This document shows, one piece after another, positions 1 to 7,410 of a stretch of DNA of 11,851 nt (position 1 is its first letter; the number at the start of each line of letters is the position of its first letter). A program made the translations under genes and the position numbers. Source of the stretch: CAZSLZ01 sp964607865. GTDB lineage: Bacteria > Vulcanimicrobiota > JAJTBE01 > CAZSLZ01. The DNA lies in NCBI GenBank assembly GCA_964607865.1, contig CAZSLZ010000113.1:1-11851 (forward strand), in the 5' to 3' direction. Under the pieces are notes generated by a model. It saw nothing but the letters and a program-made list of their open reading frames with translations, did no database searches and was not told the origin of the DNA.

Positions 1-367
1 TATCGTTTTTTTTCAATTCTTTCAGTTGGTGAAATATAGCGAACTGGGTTTGAAGCGCGCTGTCAACCTCGGAATTTATAAATTCGTCAATTACATAAAC
101 AGGTTTTACCGAGTTCATTGCCTTGCTCTGGGCTTCCCTGGTGGCGACTTCATTTTCTACTTCAAAAGTCTTTGAAGCGGTGATATCCCTGGGTGCCACT
201 ATGCCAGCCTGATAAAAATGGCGGGGGAAGTATTTCCAGGAAAGAATAAAAGTAATTGCAAAAAGAGTAAAAATAAAAAGAAGAGGGTAAAACAATTTTT
301 TGTTCTTTAACAAATTGTTACCGGTAAAATTCACAGCTATGATATTATCGATATTTTTTTCCGTCAT
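1..367 (-). CDS. 7TM-HD family phosphodiesterase (PgpH/YqfF-like), N-terminal part
   Basis: Partial gene: the first 122 codons are present and the rest lies beyond base 1. ATG is at 365-367 and an in-frame TGA lies just upstream, so no earlier start is possible; the ribosome site is weak. A short cytoplasmic tail is followed by one membrane segment at about residues 26-43. After it comes a stretch at about 55-94 with the pattern G-I-V-A-P-R-D-I-x-A, then an acidic V-x-N-E-V-A-T-R-E-A run and V-K-P-V-Y-V-I-D. That pattern is typical of the extracytoplasmic 7TMR-HDED domain of YqfF/PgpH. In that family, six or so further membrane segments and a cytosolic HD domain that hydrolyses c-di-AMP follow; none of these is visible here, so the activity is inferred. 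It lies 33 bp after the glutaredoxin gene and is probably co-transcribed with it. Confidence 0.8.
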   Translation of the reverse strand, partial: MTEKNIDNIIAVNFTGNNLLKNKKLFYPLLFIFTLFAITFILSWKYFPRHFYQAGIVAPRDITASKTFEVENEVATREAQSKAMNSVKPVYVIDEFINSEVDSALQTQFAIFHQLKELKKND

Positions 368-400
368 ATCAACTCAAACATTTTTATTTATCTAAAACTT

Positions 401-646
401 TCATTTTCCTTTATTTACCTGATCAAGCAAAGCTTCTTCAATCTTCTTTTCGTTATAGCCGATAATAATTCTTGTATCGATTTCCGTTACCGGAACACCG
501 ATTTGTCCGGTTTTTGCCTTTAAATTTCTGAGCCCTTCCCGATCTTTCAAAATATTTATATTGGTGTAATCAATGTTATTTCTGTCAAGAAAATGAATTA
601 ACTGGATGCAGTGAGGGCAGGTGGGGGTAGTGTAAACCTTAACCAT
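401..646 (-). CDS. Glutaredoxin-like thiol-disulfide protein (YruB type)
   Basis: An 81-residue single-domain thioredoxin-fold protein, the normal length for a small glutaredoxin. The redox motif C10-P-H-C13 follows the first beta strand (V-K-V-Y-T-T-P-T). The cis-proline loop G-V-P52-V-T and a glycine near 63 (I-I-I-G-Y) complete the thiol/glutathione-binding signature. It should reduce disulfides or mixed disulfides in the cytoplasm; the specific partner cannot be told. AGGAG stands 8 bases ahead of the ATG. It is the first gene of a minus-strand pair with the 7TM-HD gene and is divergent from the hypothetical gene at 793. The family resembles glutaredoxin-like YruB proteins, which are common in clostridia; NrdH-like is the alternative, but no ribonucleotide reductase gene is nearby. 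Confidence 0.9.
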   Translation of the reverse strand: MVKVYTTPTCPHCIQLIHFLDRNNIDYTNINILKDREGLRNLKAKTGQIGVPVTEIDTRIIIGYNEKKIEEALLDQVNKGK

Positions 647-781
647 TAAAAACTCCTTTTTATTATTTATTTTGCAGAAACTTCAAGGAATCCTTTATAT
701 AAAAAAGATTTCCCAAGAATTGTCATTGGTGATGAACTATTATTCTGAAGGGTTAAAAAAATAGTGGAAGAATGATAATTC

Positions 782-787
782 AGGAGG
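782..787 (+). promoter_or_regulatory. Shine-Dalgarno AGGAGG fixing the start at 793
   Basis: A perfect AGGAGG lies 5 bases before the ATG at 793-795. An in-frame ATG at 772 would place this site inside the coding region and has no ribosome site of its own, so 793 is preferred. Confidence 0.8.
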
Positions 788-792
788 TTAAT

Positions 793-1455
793 ATGTTTAA
801 ATATCAAGTTGACGTAGATGAAGAATACGGAAAACATCTGGCCTGGAAATTGGACCTTCCCGGCATTAACGATAATACCCTGGAGTCAATAACCACATAT
901 TTTTATGTTAACGCCCAGTTACTGGATAGAATAATTGAAGGTTACAAGATCTGGCTTTCCGATAAAGAAACCGAACCAAAAATAAGTAATGGGGTCTTCT
1001 TTCTCAGTCTTCTGAAAATTTTTGATATTTTCAAAGAACACAAAGACAGATTTGATGGAATAGTTGAAAAATACCTTGCGGATATTGACCGGAGTTTTAC
1101 CCGCAGGGAGGGGGAGGGTGTGCCGTGGCAAGCTGAGGGCCACGCTGAGTTGCATTCCCAGGTGAAAGGCCTGTATAAGCGGCTGGTTGAAGGAGGTTTG
1201 AAGCAGGACTTTATCGATAGATATTATTTTGACGGTAATTTAATTCAGATATATGAGCTTTGCATTGAAGTGGTCTGCAGCCTGGAATATCTGGGAAAAA
1301 CAAGGAACCCCAGTGTTTCTGATGTTATGGATGGCCTGATGATAAATGAGAATAAGCTTACTAAGTTATACAACATTTTGTTTGTAGAAAAATTTGACAG
1401 AACCAGGGGGTTCTATACCTGTATTGAACAAATTGTGGAGATGGCCGCGGAATAG
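793..1455 (+). CDS. Hypothetical protein, unrecognised family
   Basis: A 220-residue soluble protein that I do not recognise. It has no signal peptide or membrane segment and no paired cysteine or metal-binding motif. Composition suggests mostly alpha helix, with many acidic and aromatic residues. A Gly/Arg-rich, more GC-rich patch (R-R-E-G-E-G-V-P-W) near residues 104-113 probably forms a loop between two helical halves. The start at 793 is chosen because of the strong AGGAGG; a start at 772 would add seven residues. It is first in a probable operon with the YqeY-domain gene (14-bp gap) and the Ser/Thr kinase. The coding region has good codon structure across its length and is not overlapped by a better candidate. 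No function is assigned. Confidence 0.8.
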   Translation: MFKYQVDVDEEYGKHLAWKLDLPGINDNTLESITTYFYVNAQLLDRIIEGYKIWLSDKETEPKISNGVFFLSLLKIFDIFKEHKDRFDGIVEKYLADIDRSFTRREGEGVPWQAEGHAELHSQVKGLYKRLVEGGLKQDFIDRYYFDGNLIQIYELCIEVVCSLEYLGKTRNPSVSDVMDGLMINENKLTKLYNILFVEKFDRTRGFYTCIEQIVEMAAE

Positions 1456-1469
1456 GAGAATATTAGATT

Positions 1470-1910
1470 ATGACTTTAAAAGAACAATTATTAAATGATA
1501 TGAAAACTGCCATGAAGGAAAAGGATAAGGTAAAGCTGGCTGTAATCAGAATGCTTCGGTCCAGTATAAAGAATATGGAAATTGACAGGAAGTCTGAGTT
1601 TGATGATGATCAGGTTCTGGAAGTAATCCAGAAGGAGATAAAGAAACGCAAGGAATCCATTGATGGCTTCAAAAAAGGCGACCGGCAAGACTTGGTGGAC
1701 AAAGAAGAAGCTGAGATGAAAATTCTTTATGATTATCTTCCCAGCCAGGCCAGCGATGAAGAAGTAAAAGCTGTGGTGAAGGAAATTGTTGACAGTTTAC
1801 CTGATGGGGCCAGAATAAATATGGGAATGATTATGCCCCGTGCCCTGGAAAAACTGAAAGGCCGGGCTGACGGTAAACGGATCAGTTTTTTTGCCAAAGA
1901 ATTTCTTTGA
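1470..1910 (+). CDS. yqeY: GatB/YqeY domain protein
   Basis: A 146-residue protein, the usual length for YqeY. It has the family's features in order: N-terminal L-x-x-D-M-K-x-A-M-K-E-K-D, the helix V-I-R-M-L-R-S-S-I-K-N near 25-35, a charged K-E-I-K-K-R-K-E-S-I segment, E-E-A-E-M-K-I-L-x-x-Y-L-P near 79-92, and the C-terminal M-G-x-I-M-P-x-A-L-x-K-L-K-G-R-A-D-G-K. The C-terminal half matches the tail domain of the GatB subunit of Asp-tRNA(Asn)/Glu-tRNA(Gln) amidotransferase, which points to tRNA binding, but the cellular role of YqeY is not settled. It has an AGGAG about 12 bases upstream of its ATG. It is likely translated from a transcript shared with the hypothetical protein upstream and the kinase downstream. 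Confidence 0.92.
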   Translation: MTLKEQLLNDMKTAMKEKDKVKLAVIRMLRSSIKNMEIDRKSEFDDDQVLEVIQKEIKKRKESIDGFKKGDRQDLVDKEEAEMKILYDYLPSQASDEEVKAVVKEIVDSLPDGARINMGMIMPRALEKLKGRADGKRISFFAKEFL

Positions 1911-1940
1911 TACTTGTTTTCAGTGAAATAAAGTGATTTT

Positions 1941-3278
1941 ATGCTTAGAACAGGCGATATTGTAAAGGACAGGTATAAAGTTCTCCGTGTCTTGGGGCAG
2001 GGGGGGATGAGTACTGTTTATCTGGTGGAAGACCAGGTACTGGAGAACCAGTGGGCAATGAAGGAAACCCTGGATGTGTTTCCCGATAAGGATAAGTCTG
2101 AAATACTGGACCAGTTTAAGAAGGAAGCCAAGATTCTGGCAAACCTTTCTCATTCTAATCTGCCCAGGGTCATTGATTATTTTGAGGAGAACCAGGTTCA
2201 TTATCTGGTGGAAGAATTTATCGAGGGCAAATCTTCCGAGGAAATCTTAAACCAGGGTGGCAATTTCGATGAGGTTCGAATTATCAACTGGGGGGTTCAG
2301 ATCTGCGATCTTCTGGATTTTTTGCACGAAAACGGTATAATATATAGAGATTTGAAACCGGGCAACATAATGATTGATGCCAATGATCAGGTTTACCTGG
2401 TAGATTTCGGCATTGCACGTTTCTTTCAGGGTGGCAAAGCCCGGGATACGGTAATTATCGGTACACCTGGTTTTGCTTCACCGGAACATTATGGCAGGGG
2501 GGAAACGGATCAGAGATCTGATATATACAGCCTGGGCGCCACTCTCCATTATATGCTTACCGGTGTTGATCCTGCTGATAAGCCTTTTCATTTTGAGATT
2601 CCTTACTTTGTAAACTCTGCTGTTTCTTTTGAAACCTCATCCATAGTAATGAAATGCCTGGATCTGGATCCCAACCGTCGTTTTCAAAAAGCCGGCGATA
2701 TAAAAAAAGCTTTGGAAAACCGCGCCCTGCCGAATTTGCAGAAAAGGACAGCGCCTTTATCTCCGCCCGCCAGGCTTATCAGGAAAGAAAGTTTTGCCAA
2801 CCAGACCGACTTGCTGGGAAAAACCGCCCAGTTTCTGTCTTATTCCTCTGTGTTTCCGGCGTCTATGGGAATTTCGGGGGTTCTTGCCTTTGTCATGTCG
2901 GCGCTGGGGCCATTACCTTCTTTCTTTCTCGGGTCCATATCATTTCCTTTATTGTGCATCGAGTTCTGGAAAAGGCTGGATAATGTTTTTGAGGATCAGA
3001 ATGTATCGATTCTGACTGAACCTGAGGAATTGGTTTACAAGAGCAAAAAAATGAACCTTGAAAGCAAATGGAAAGAGTTTATTGAATTAAGAATTATAAA
3101 AAACACCGGCCTGGCTGTAAGGCCCATAAGAGAAGTACGGGTGAAAACCCGGAGTGGGGAATTTTCTTTCGATGCTTCCTATAAGGATTTTCATAGATTG
3201 ATAGACACCATTATAACCCAGGCCGGATTGAGCCTTATTGAAGAAGGGCCTGGCACGGCAATTTACCGGCGTTTATAA
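1941..3278 (+). CDS. Membrane-anchored Ser/Thr protein kinase with unassigned C-terminal domain
   Basis: A 445-residue Hanks-type kinase with all key residues. It has the glycine loop G19-Q-G-G-M-S-T-V-Y, lysine K41 (W-A-M-K-E), helix-C glutamate E62, catalytic loop Y-R-D137-L-K-P-G-N142, D155-F-G, and G-T-P-G-F-A-S-P-E at 174-182. The kinase domain fills about residues 12-260, so an active cytoplasmic kinase is expected. A Pro/Lys-rich linker follows, then two closely spaced hydrophobic stretches at about 304-322 and 325-343, probably a membrane hairpin. The last 100 residues are again cytoplasmic, mixed alpha/beta, and unrecognised; there are no PASTA repeats. The hairpin would put both ends on the cytosolic side. 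The start has only a weak ribosome site. It lies 30 bp after yqeY and ends 6 bp from the end of the convergent tmk gene. Confidence 0.92.
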   Translation: MLRTGDIVKDRYKVLRVLGQGGMSTVYLVEDQVLENQWAMKETLDVFPDKDKSEILDQFKKEAKILANLSHSNLPRVIDYFEENQVHYLVEEFIEGKSSEEILNQGGNFDEVRIINWGVQICDLLDFLHENGIIYRDLKPGNIMIDANDQVYLVDFGIARFFQGGKARDTVIIGTPGFASPEHYGRGETDQRSDIYSLGATLHYMLTGVDPADKPFHFEIPYFVNSAVSFETSSIVMKCLDLDPNRRFQKAGDIKKALENRALPNLQKRTAPLSPPARLIRKESFANQTDLLGKTAQFLSYSSVFPASMGISGVLAFVMSALGPLPSFFLGSISFPLLCIEFWKRLDNVFEDQNVSILTEPEELVYKSKKMNLESKWKEFIELRIIKNTGLAVRPIREVRVKTRSGEFSFDASYKDFHRLIDTIITQAGLSLIEEGPGTAIYRRL

Positions 3279-3284
3279 CTACGG

Positions 3285-3980
3285 TTATTCGTTGGTGGGA
3301 ATATGAAAACTCAAATCCCGTCCCAGCATTTTTTTAAATTTTATTTTTTTTAGTTCTTTTGATACCAGATTATAGATTTTTGAAGCCAACTCGGGAACAG
3401 GTGTGTCTGCATGTAGCATTTTTACACGGTTGGGTTCATCCCTGGCTATGGAAAGATAGCCTTCTCTTACTTTCTGGAAGAATTCAAGCTGTTCTTTTTC
3501 AATTCTATGGGCGGGGATTTCCAGCTCCTGGATTCGCTTTGATACCCTGGTAAGCCCTCGTGAGGGTTCAATGTCAAGGTAGATTGTCAGGTTGGGGCGG
3601 ACATTCCATGATGCTGAAGAACAGGTTTCCCGGACCAGGTTTTCAGGAAGGCCCCGGCCATAACTCTGATAGGCTATGGTGGCATCTACAAACCTGTCAC
3701 AAAGCACAATGCTCCCCTCTTCGATGTTTGGCCGGATAACCTGGCTTACATGCTGGGCACGGGAAGCTGCGAAAAGATATAATTCGGTAAGGGAGGACAT
3801 ATCCTTAAAATCGTTATTGGCAAGAATCTGCCTTATTTCGTTTCCCAGAGGCGTGCCGCCGGGTTCCGATGTTAACAGGCAGGGAAACCCTTCCTTGATT
3901 AATCTTTCATTTAAAATTTTTGCCTGGGTCGATTTGCCGGCGCCCTCCAGGCCTTCGAAACTTATAAAATAACCCTTCAT
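3285..3980 (-). CDS. tmk: Thymidylate (dTMP) kinase
   Basis: A 231-residue protein that phosphorylates dTMP to dTDP with ATP for DNA synthesis. It has the P-loop G10-L-E-G-A-G-K-S-T18, the E-P-G-G-T-P-L-G block (39-46) and D95-R-F-V-D-A-T-I-A-Y-Q-S-Y-G-R-G (to 110), both diagnostic of the family. T-I-Y-L-D-I-E-P (132-139) and a basic lid region with several Arg/Lys around 141-162 complete it. It is about 15-20 residues longer than typical bacterial enzymes because of a Lys-rich tail after about 208. AGGAGG stands 7 bases before the ATG. It is the last gene of the decarboxylase-ATPase-tmk set, with an 82-bp gap after the ATPase. No terminator is visible before the convergent kinase gene. Confidence 0.96.
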   Translation of the reverse strand: MKGYFISFEGLEGAGKSTQAKILNERLIKEGFPCLLTSEPGGTPLGNEIRQILANNDFKDMSSLTELYLFAASRAQHVSQVIRPNIEEGSIVLCDRFVDATIAYQSYGRGLPENLVRETCSSASWNVRPNLTIYLDIEPSRGLTRVSKRIQELEIPAHRIEKEQLEFFQKVREGYLSIARDEPNRVKMLHADTPVPELASKIYNLVSKELKKIKFKKMLGRDLSFHIPTNE

Positions 3981-4062
3981 TCAGGGACCTCCTGATATAT
4001 TAAAAATAACTATTTTTTCACAAATACCCCTGGAAATATTTGATATTGATTCCAAATAACCT

Positions 4063-5685
4063 TTAAAATATCTTCTCATTATAAATACGTATTCTTCGAA
4101 ATGGCTCTTTTCCCATACTTACAGAAGTAAGATTGTGCTTCTCGATATAATTATGCTGGAGTCTTCTGACGTAGGAATTCTGGGGCTTCAATTCCACAGG
4201 CTCAGCTGTTTTTATTACTTCCTGAATTGCATTTTCAGCTTCCTTCAAGGCAACCTTTTCATTTTTTTTTAAATCATTCTCATTGATATCCAACTGGTTA
4301 AGGTTGGAATAATCAACATCTTCAAAAGGAACATTGAAGAACTCTCTTAAGAAATTCTTAACCTGGGTAACCGTATTACTGCGGATGGCATGAATGGGGA
4401 CATTGGTTCCGGCAATCTCCCGCAATTTCTTCGGGCCCCGCTGAAGCTGGCTTTTTATAGTCAGAATAACATCGGCTTCCTCGAAACGTTTCACAACCTC
4501 AGCTTTTACATTCATGCTTTCAATAGCTTTCTCAATGCGATTTTTACTTACCGCATAGGGGAAAATTCTAACCGGCCTTTTTCTTTCAGGGATAGGCCTT
4601 TTCTGTGGCAACGCAAACATCTGTTTTTTTTCGGGTTTGGCTACCGGTTTTTCCATTTCTATTGCTTCTTCAAGAGAAGATGTCTGGGTTATGGTGAAAC
4701 CTTCGTCGTCGCGAACTCTCATTTCCGGGTCGGGTTCGATTCCACGCAGCATAAGATCAACAACCTTATCTACCTGTTTGTGAATTGCCACCTTGTCTTT
4801 TTCCTTGATTTCCACAACTATATCAAAAGTAGGCGGAGCTTTTCTCTCAAGGACTGTTTTCTGGGTACCTCTTTTTCTGGCTACTTCATCGGAAAGGGTT
4901 ACTGATTGAATACCCCCGATTAAGTCTGACAGGGTGGGGTTCATAAGAAGGTTTTCCAGGCTGTTGCCGTGGGCTGTGGCTATAAGTTGAACTCCCCGTT
5001 CAGCTATTGTCCTGGCAGCATATGCTTCCCTTTCTGTGCCGATTTCATCCACTACAATTACTTCGGGCATATGGTTCTGAACTGCTTCGATCATTACTTC
5101 ATGCTGAAGGTCGTGTTTCGAAACCTGCATACGGCGGGCAGCGCCTATTCCGGGGTGAGGTATGTCGCCGTCACCTGCAATTTCGTTAGAGGTATCCACT
5201 ACCACTACCCGTTTTTCGAAATCATCAGCCAGAACACGGGCAAATTCTCTGAGCATGGTGGTTTTGCCTATTCCAGGACGTCCCAGCAGAAGGATGGATT
5301 GTTCGGTTTCCATCAAATCTCTGATGATTTGAATAGTACCATAAACTGCCCGGCCTACTCTCATAGTGAAACCGATAATGTCCTTCATTCGGTTTCTGAT
5401 GGCTGAGATGCGGTGCAGGGTTCGTTCAATTCCCGCCCGGTTATCGTCGCCGAATTTTCCTATATTCTTTTTTACATGCTCTATGTCTCCCCGGGTTATA
5501 AACTCATCACTTAAATACAGAATTTTATCTTCGAAACGGGCCTCGGGTTTGCGCCCCAGGTCCATTACTATTTCTATTAAATCTATTAAATCGTCCTGTT
5601 TTTCCAATTCCCTGGAAAGACGTTCGGGAAGAATGCCTAACAATTTATCAAGATCGTCGGTTATTCTGATTTCTCCGTCAAACAA
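4063..5685 (-). CDS. R3H-domain AAA ATPase (Ycf45/SpoIIIAA-like)
   Basis: A 540-residue cytoplasmic ATPase that matches the R3H/AAA nucleic-acid-binding proteins of cyanobacteria, plastids (Ycf45) and clostridia. Residues 1-100 are charged and helical. The ATPase core at about 100-315 has Walker A G135-R-P-G-I-G-K-T-T143, then V-V-V-D-T-S-N-E-I-A-G-D-G, and Walker B V-I-V-V-D213-E214-I-G, plus an A-T-A-H-G block like SpoIIIAA. After a variable Pro/Lys-rich linker (345-372) comes an alpha/beta region. The C-terminal R3H motif is R507-x3-H511, followed by L-T-S-V-S-M-G-K-E-P-F-R-R-I-R-I-Y, implying single-stranded nucleic-acid binding. The start codon is TTG at 5683-5685. The cellular role of the family is not established. 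It starts 22 bp after the decarboxylase stop. Confidence 0.9.
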   Translation of the reverse strand: MFDGEIRITDDLDKLLGILPERLSRELEKQDDLIDLIEIVMDLGRKPEARFEDKILYLSDEFITRGDIEHVKKNIGKFGDDNRAGIERTLHRISAIRNRMKDIIGFTMRVGRAVYGTIQIIRDLMETEQSILLLGRPGIGKTTMLREFARVLADDFEKRVVVVDTSNEIAGDGDIPHPGIGAARRMQVSKHDLQHEVMIEAVQNHMPEVIVVDEIGTEREAYAARTIAERGVQLIATAHGNSLENLLMNPTLSDLIGGIQSVTLSDEVARKRGTQKTVLERKAPPTFDIVVEIKEKDKVAIHKQVDKVVDLMLRGIEPDPEMRVRDDEGFTITQTSSLEEAIEMEKPVAKPEKKQMFALPQKRPIPERKRPVRIFPYAVSKNRIEKAIESMNVKAEVVKRFEEADVILTIKSQLQRGPKKLREIAGTNVPIHAIRSNTVTQVKNFLREFFNVPFEDVDYSNLNQLDINENDLKKNEKVALKEAENAIQEVIKTAEPVELKPQNSYVRRLQHNYIEKHNLTSVSMGKEPFRRIRIYNEKIF

Positions 5686-5693
5686 TATAAATT

Positions 5694-5698
5694 CTCCT
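5694..5698 (-). promoter_or_regulatory. Shine-Dalgarno fixing a TTG start
   Basis: On the minus strand AAAGGAG (5694-5700) lies 8 bases before TTG at 5683-5685. No in-frame ATG exists nearby, and the residues that follow match the family, so TTG is the start. The site sits just after the decarboxylase stop at 5708, consistent with translational coupling. Confidence 0.75.
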
Positions 5699-5707
5699 TT
5701 AATTTCT

Positions 5708-7237
5708 TTATTTTACTACACGGATAGTTTCCATTGTGGGGTCGTCGGGGCCCTGAATATGAACGCCGGCTTCCATTTCCAGTATTAAATGGTCTATGAT
5801 TTGCTCGGTAATTTCATCTCCCGGCCTTAATATGGGAATGCCCGGAGGATAGGGGGTTATTACCTCCCCACAAATCCTGCCTGTAGATTCTCTGAGCCTG
5901 ATTTTTTCAAAAGGCCTTACAAAAGCTTCCCGGGGTGTCAAAATCTGATTCGGCCAGTCGGGAAGTTCCATCTGCTTTTCCTTTCGCCGATAAAAAAGCC
6001 TTACTTTCGACAGGTTATGATGCTGCCTTTGCCAGGATTTAACATCACCGAAAGCTTCTATGATTTTTTCTATGTCCTTTTCTGTGGTACCTATGGTTAT
6101 CAACGCCAGGCAGTTGAATAGATCGGACATCTCAAACTGAATATTGTAATTATATCTCAGTATATTTTCAATTTCGTAACCGGTTATGTCCAATTCCTTG
6201 GCTGAAACCGTGAGTTTGGTAAGATCCAGTTGATGAACACCGGACCTGCCTATAAGTTCTTTCCCATATGCTTTTAAACCAGGAATCTTGTTGATTTGTT
6301 CCCTCGCATAGTTGGCAAGCTTTATGGTTCTGTCCAGCAACTCCCTGCCGTTTATTGCAAGATTCATACGGGCAACATCCAGTGATGCCACCAGTAAACA
6401 GGATGGGCTGGTGGATAAAAACAGGCGTATTACCGAACGCAATCTTCCCAGATCGATTCGGTTTCCCTGGGTGTGAACCATGGAAGCCTGAGCCATACTG
6501 CCTACTAACTTATGAGTACTGTTAATAATAATATCCGCACCCGCATCGCAGGCAGAATCAGGCAAATCGGGATGAAAATGAAAATGGGCACCCCAGGCTT
6601 CATCCACCAACGCTGGCAAATCATATTTATGAATGATTTCAACCATCTTTTTTATGTCGCAGGCTGCACCGTAATAAGTAGGCGACAACAGCAATACAGC
6701 TTTGGCATCCTTATTCTGCTGAATGGTTTTTTTCAGGGCCTTGGGGGTTACCGTATGGTCAACCTGCATTTCATAATCATATTCTGGTTCAATATACACC
6801 GGGATGGCGCCGGTAAGTATTAAAGCTCCGGTGACTGAACGGTGACAGTTCCGGGGAAGAATAATTTTATCTCCCGGGTTGAGGGTTGCCAGCAGCATGG
6901 CGTGAACTCCCGAGGAAGACCCGTTAATCATAAAAAATGAATGCTCTACGCCGTAAGCCTGGGCAGCCAATTCCTGGGCCTGCTCCACCACCGAGGTGGG
7001 CTGGTGAATATCGTCCAGTCCCAGAACCTGGCTCACGTCGGCTGCAAGCCCATGCTTTTTTACAAAGTTTTTGAATTTTTCATGAACACCCATTCCCTGC
7101 CTGTGGCCTGGAACATGAAAAGGGATCACCCCGGTTTCAATATATTTTTCCAGGGCGTCAAAGTATGGAGTTTGTTTCTGAGCTACAGTTACCTGGTTTT
7201 CAGATGCTTTTTTCTGAGTTATATCTAAAGGGGCCAT
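5708..7237 (-). CDS. Orn/Lys/Arg decarboxylase, PLP-dependent (YaaO/SpeA-like)
   Basis: A 509-residue fold-type I PLP decarboxylase of the short Firmicutes/cyanobacterial group, without the N-terminal wing domain of inducible E. coli enzymes. It shows F40-H-V-P-G-H-R-Q-G, the Gly/Ser phosphate-binding run N-G-S-S-S-G (105-110), H-R-S (132-134), L-S-P-T-Y-Y-G, V-D212-E-A-W-G-A-H218, and the PLP lysine in S-T-H-K243. The C-terminal domain (about 430-500) has the conserved P-Y-P-P-G-I-P and P-G-E-type run. The reaction is removal of CO2 from arginine, lysine or ornithine, giving a polyamine precursor; which substrate cannot be read from the sequence. In Bacillus the same family (yaaO) also lies beside tmk. 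The ATG at 7235-7237 has only a weak ribosome site, but a stop upstream in frame excludes an earlier start. Confidence 0.93.
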   Translation of the reverse strand: MAPLDITQKKASENQVTVAQKQTPYFDALEKYIETGVIPFHVPGHRQGMGVHEKFKNFVKKHGLAADVSQVLGLDDIHQPTSVVEQAQELAAQAYGVEHSFFMINGSSSGVHAMLLATLNPGDKIILPRNCHRSVTGALILTGAIPVYIEPEYDYEMQVDHTVTPKALKKTIQQNKDAKAVLLLSPTYYGAACDIKKMVEIIHKYDLPALVDEAWGAHFHFHPDLPDSACDAGADIIINSTHKLVGSMAQASMVHTQGNRIDLGRLRSVIRLFLSTSPSCLLVASLDVARMNLAINGRELLDRTIKLANYAREQINKIPGLKAYGKELIGRSGVHQLDLTKLTVSAKELDITGYEIENILRYNYNIQFEMSDLFNCLALITIGTTEKDIEKIIEAFGDVKSWQRQHHNLSKVRLFYRRKEKQMELPDWPNQILTPREAFVRPFEKIRLRESTGRICGEVITPYPPGIPILRPGDEITEQIIDHLILEMEAGVHIQGPDDPTMETIRVVK

Positions 7238-7350
7238 TTCTTGTTTTCATACCTTTCTGACTGTTTCAAGCAATTTAAACAAAATCTTCCAGTTAAATGG
7301 AACTGTATTGTATAAATAAACAACTTCAATCTGTACTGATTAGTTCTTCT

Positions 7351-7392
7351 AAAAAAAGACCTGTTTTTCCTTTCAGGAAAAACAGGTCTTTT
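7351..7392 (-). terminator. Intrinsic terminator after peroxiredoxin gene
   Basis: A perfect inverted repeat: the arms at 7354-7371 and 7375-7392 are 18 bases each with a 3-base loop, and on the minus strand the stem runs into seven Ts. It begins 18 bp after the peroxiredoxin stop and separates that gene from the decarboxylase operon. Confidence 0.93.
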
Positions 7393-7410
7393 CACGGGGT
7401 TATCAGAACT

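Noticed and set aside
647..771. Divergent gap between glutaredoxin and the hypothetical gene searched for paired promoters
   Set aside because: TTGTCA at 720 has no -10 at a normal spacing, and the minus strand gives no convincing pair either.
772..792. Upstream ATG extending the hypothetical protein by seven residues
   Set aside because: It has no ribosome site and the AGGAGG for the next ATG lies within it.
1104..1120. G-rich run within the hypothetical gene, considered as a G-quadruplex
   Set aside because: Only three separated G runs of three or more are present, and it encodes part of a normal reading frame.
2654..3015. Two alternative frames (109 and 73 codons) inside the kinase 3' half, considered as a frameshift
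   Set aside because: The kinase frame itself is open through to 3278 with membrane and tail structure, so no frameshift is needed.
4390..4905. A 171-codon plus-strand open frame opposite the R3H ATPase
   Set aside because: It is fully antisense to a clear gene, is Phe/His-rich with no known motif and lacks a ribosome site; it is a shadow of the ATPase codons.
7286..7310. Small inverted repeat CAGTT-x6-AACTG upstream of the decarboxylase, considered as an operator
   Set aside because: The arms are only 5 bases, which is expected by chance in AT-rich DNA.
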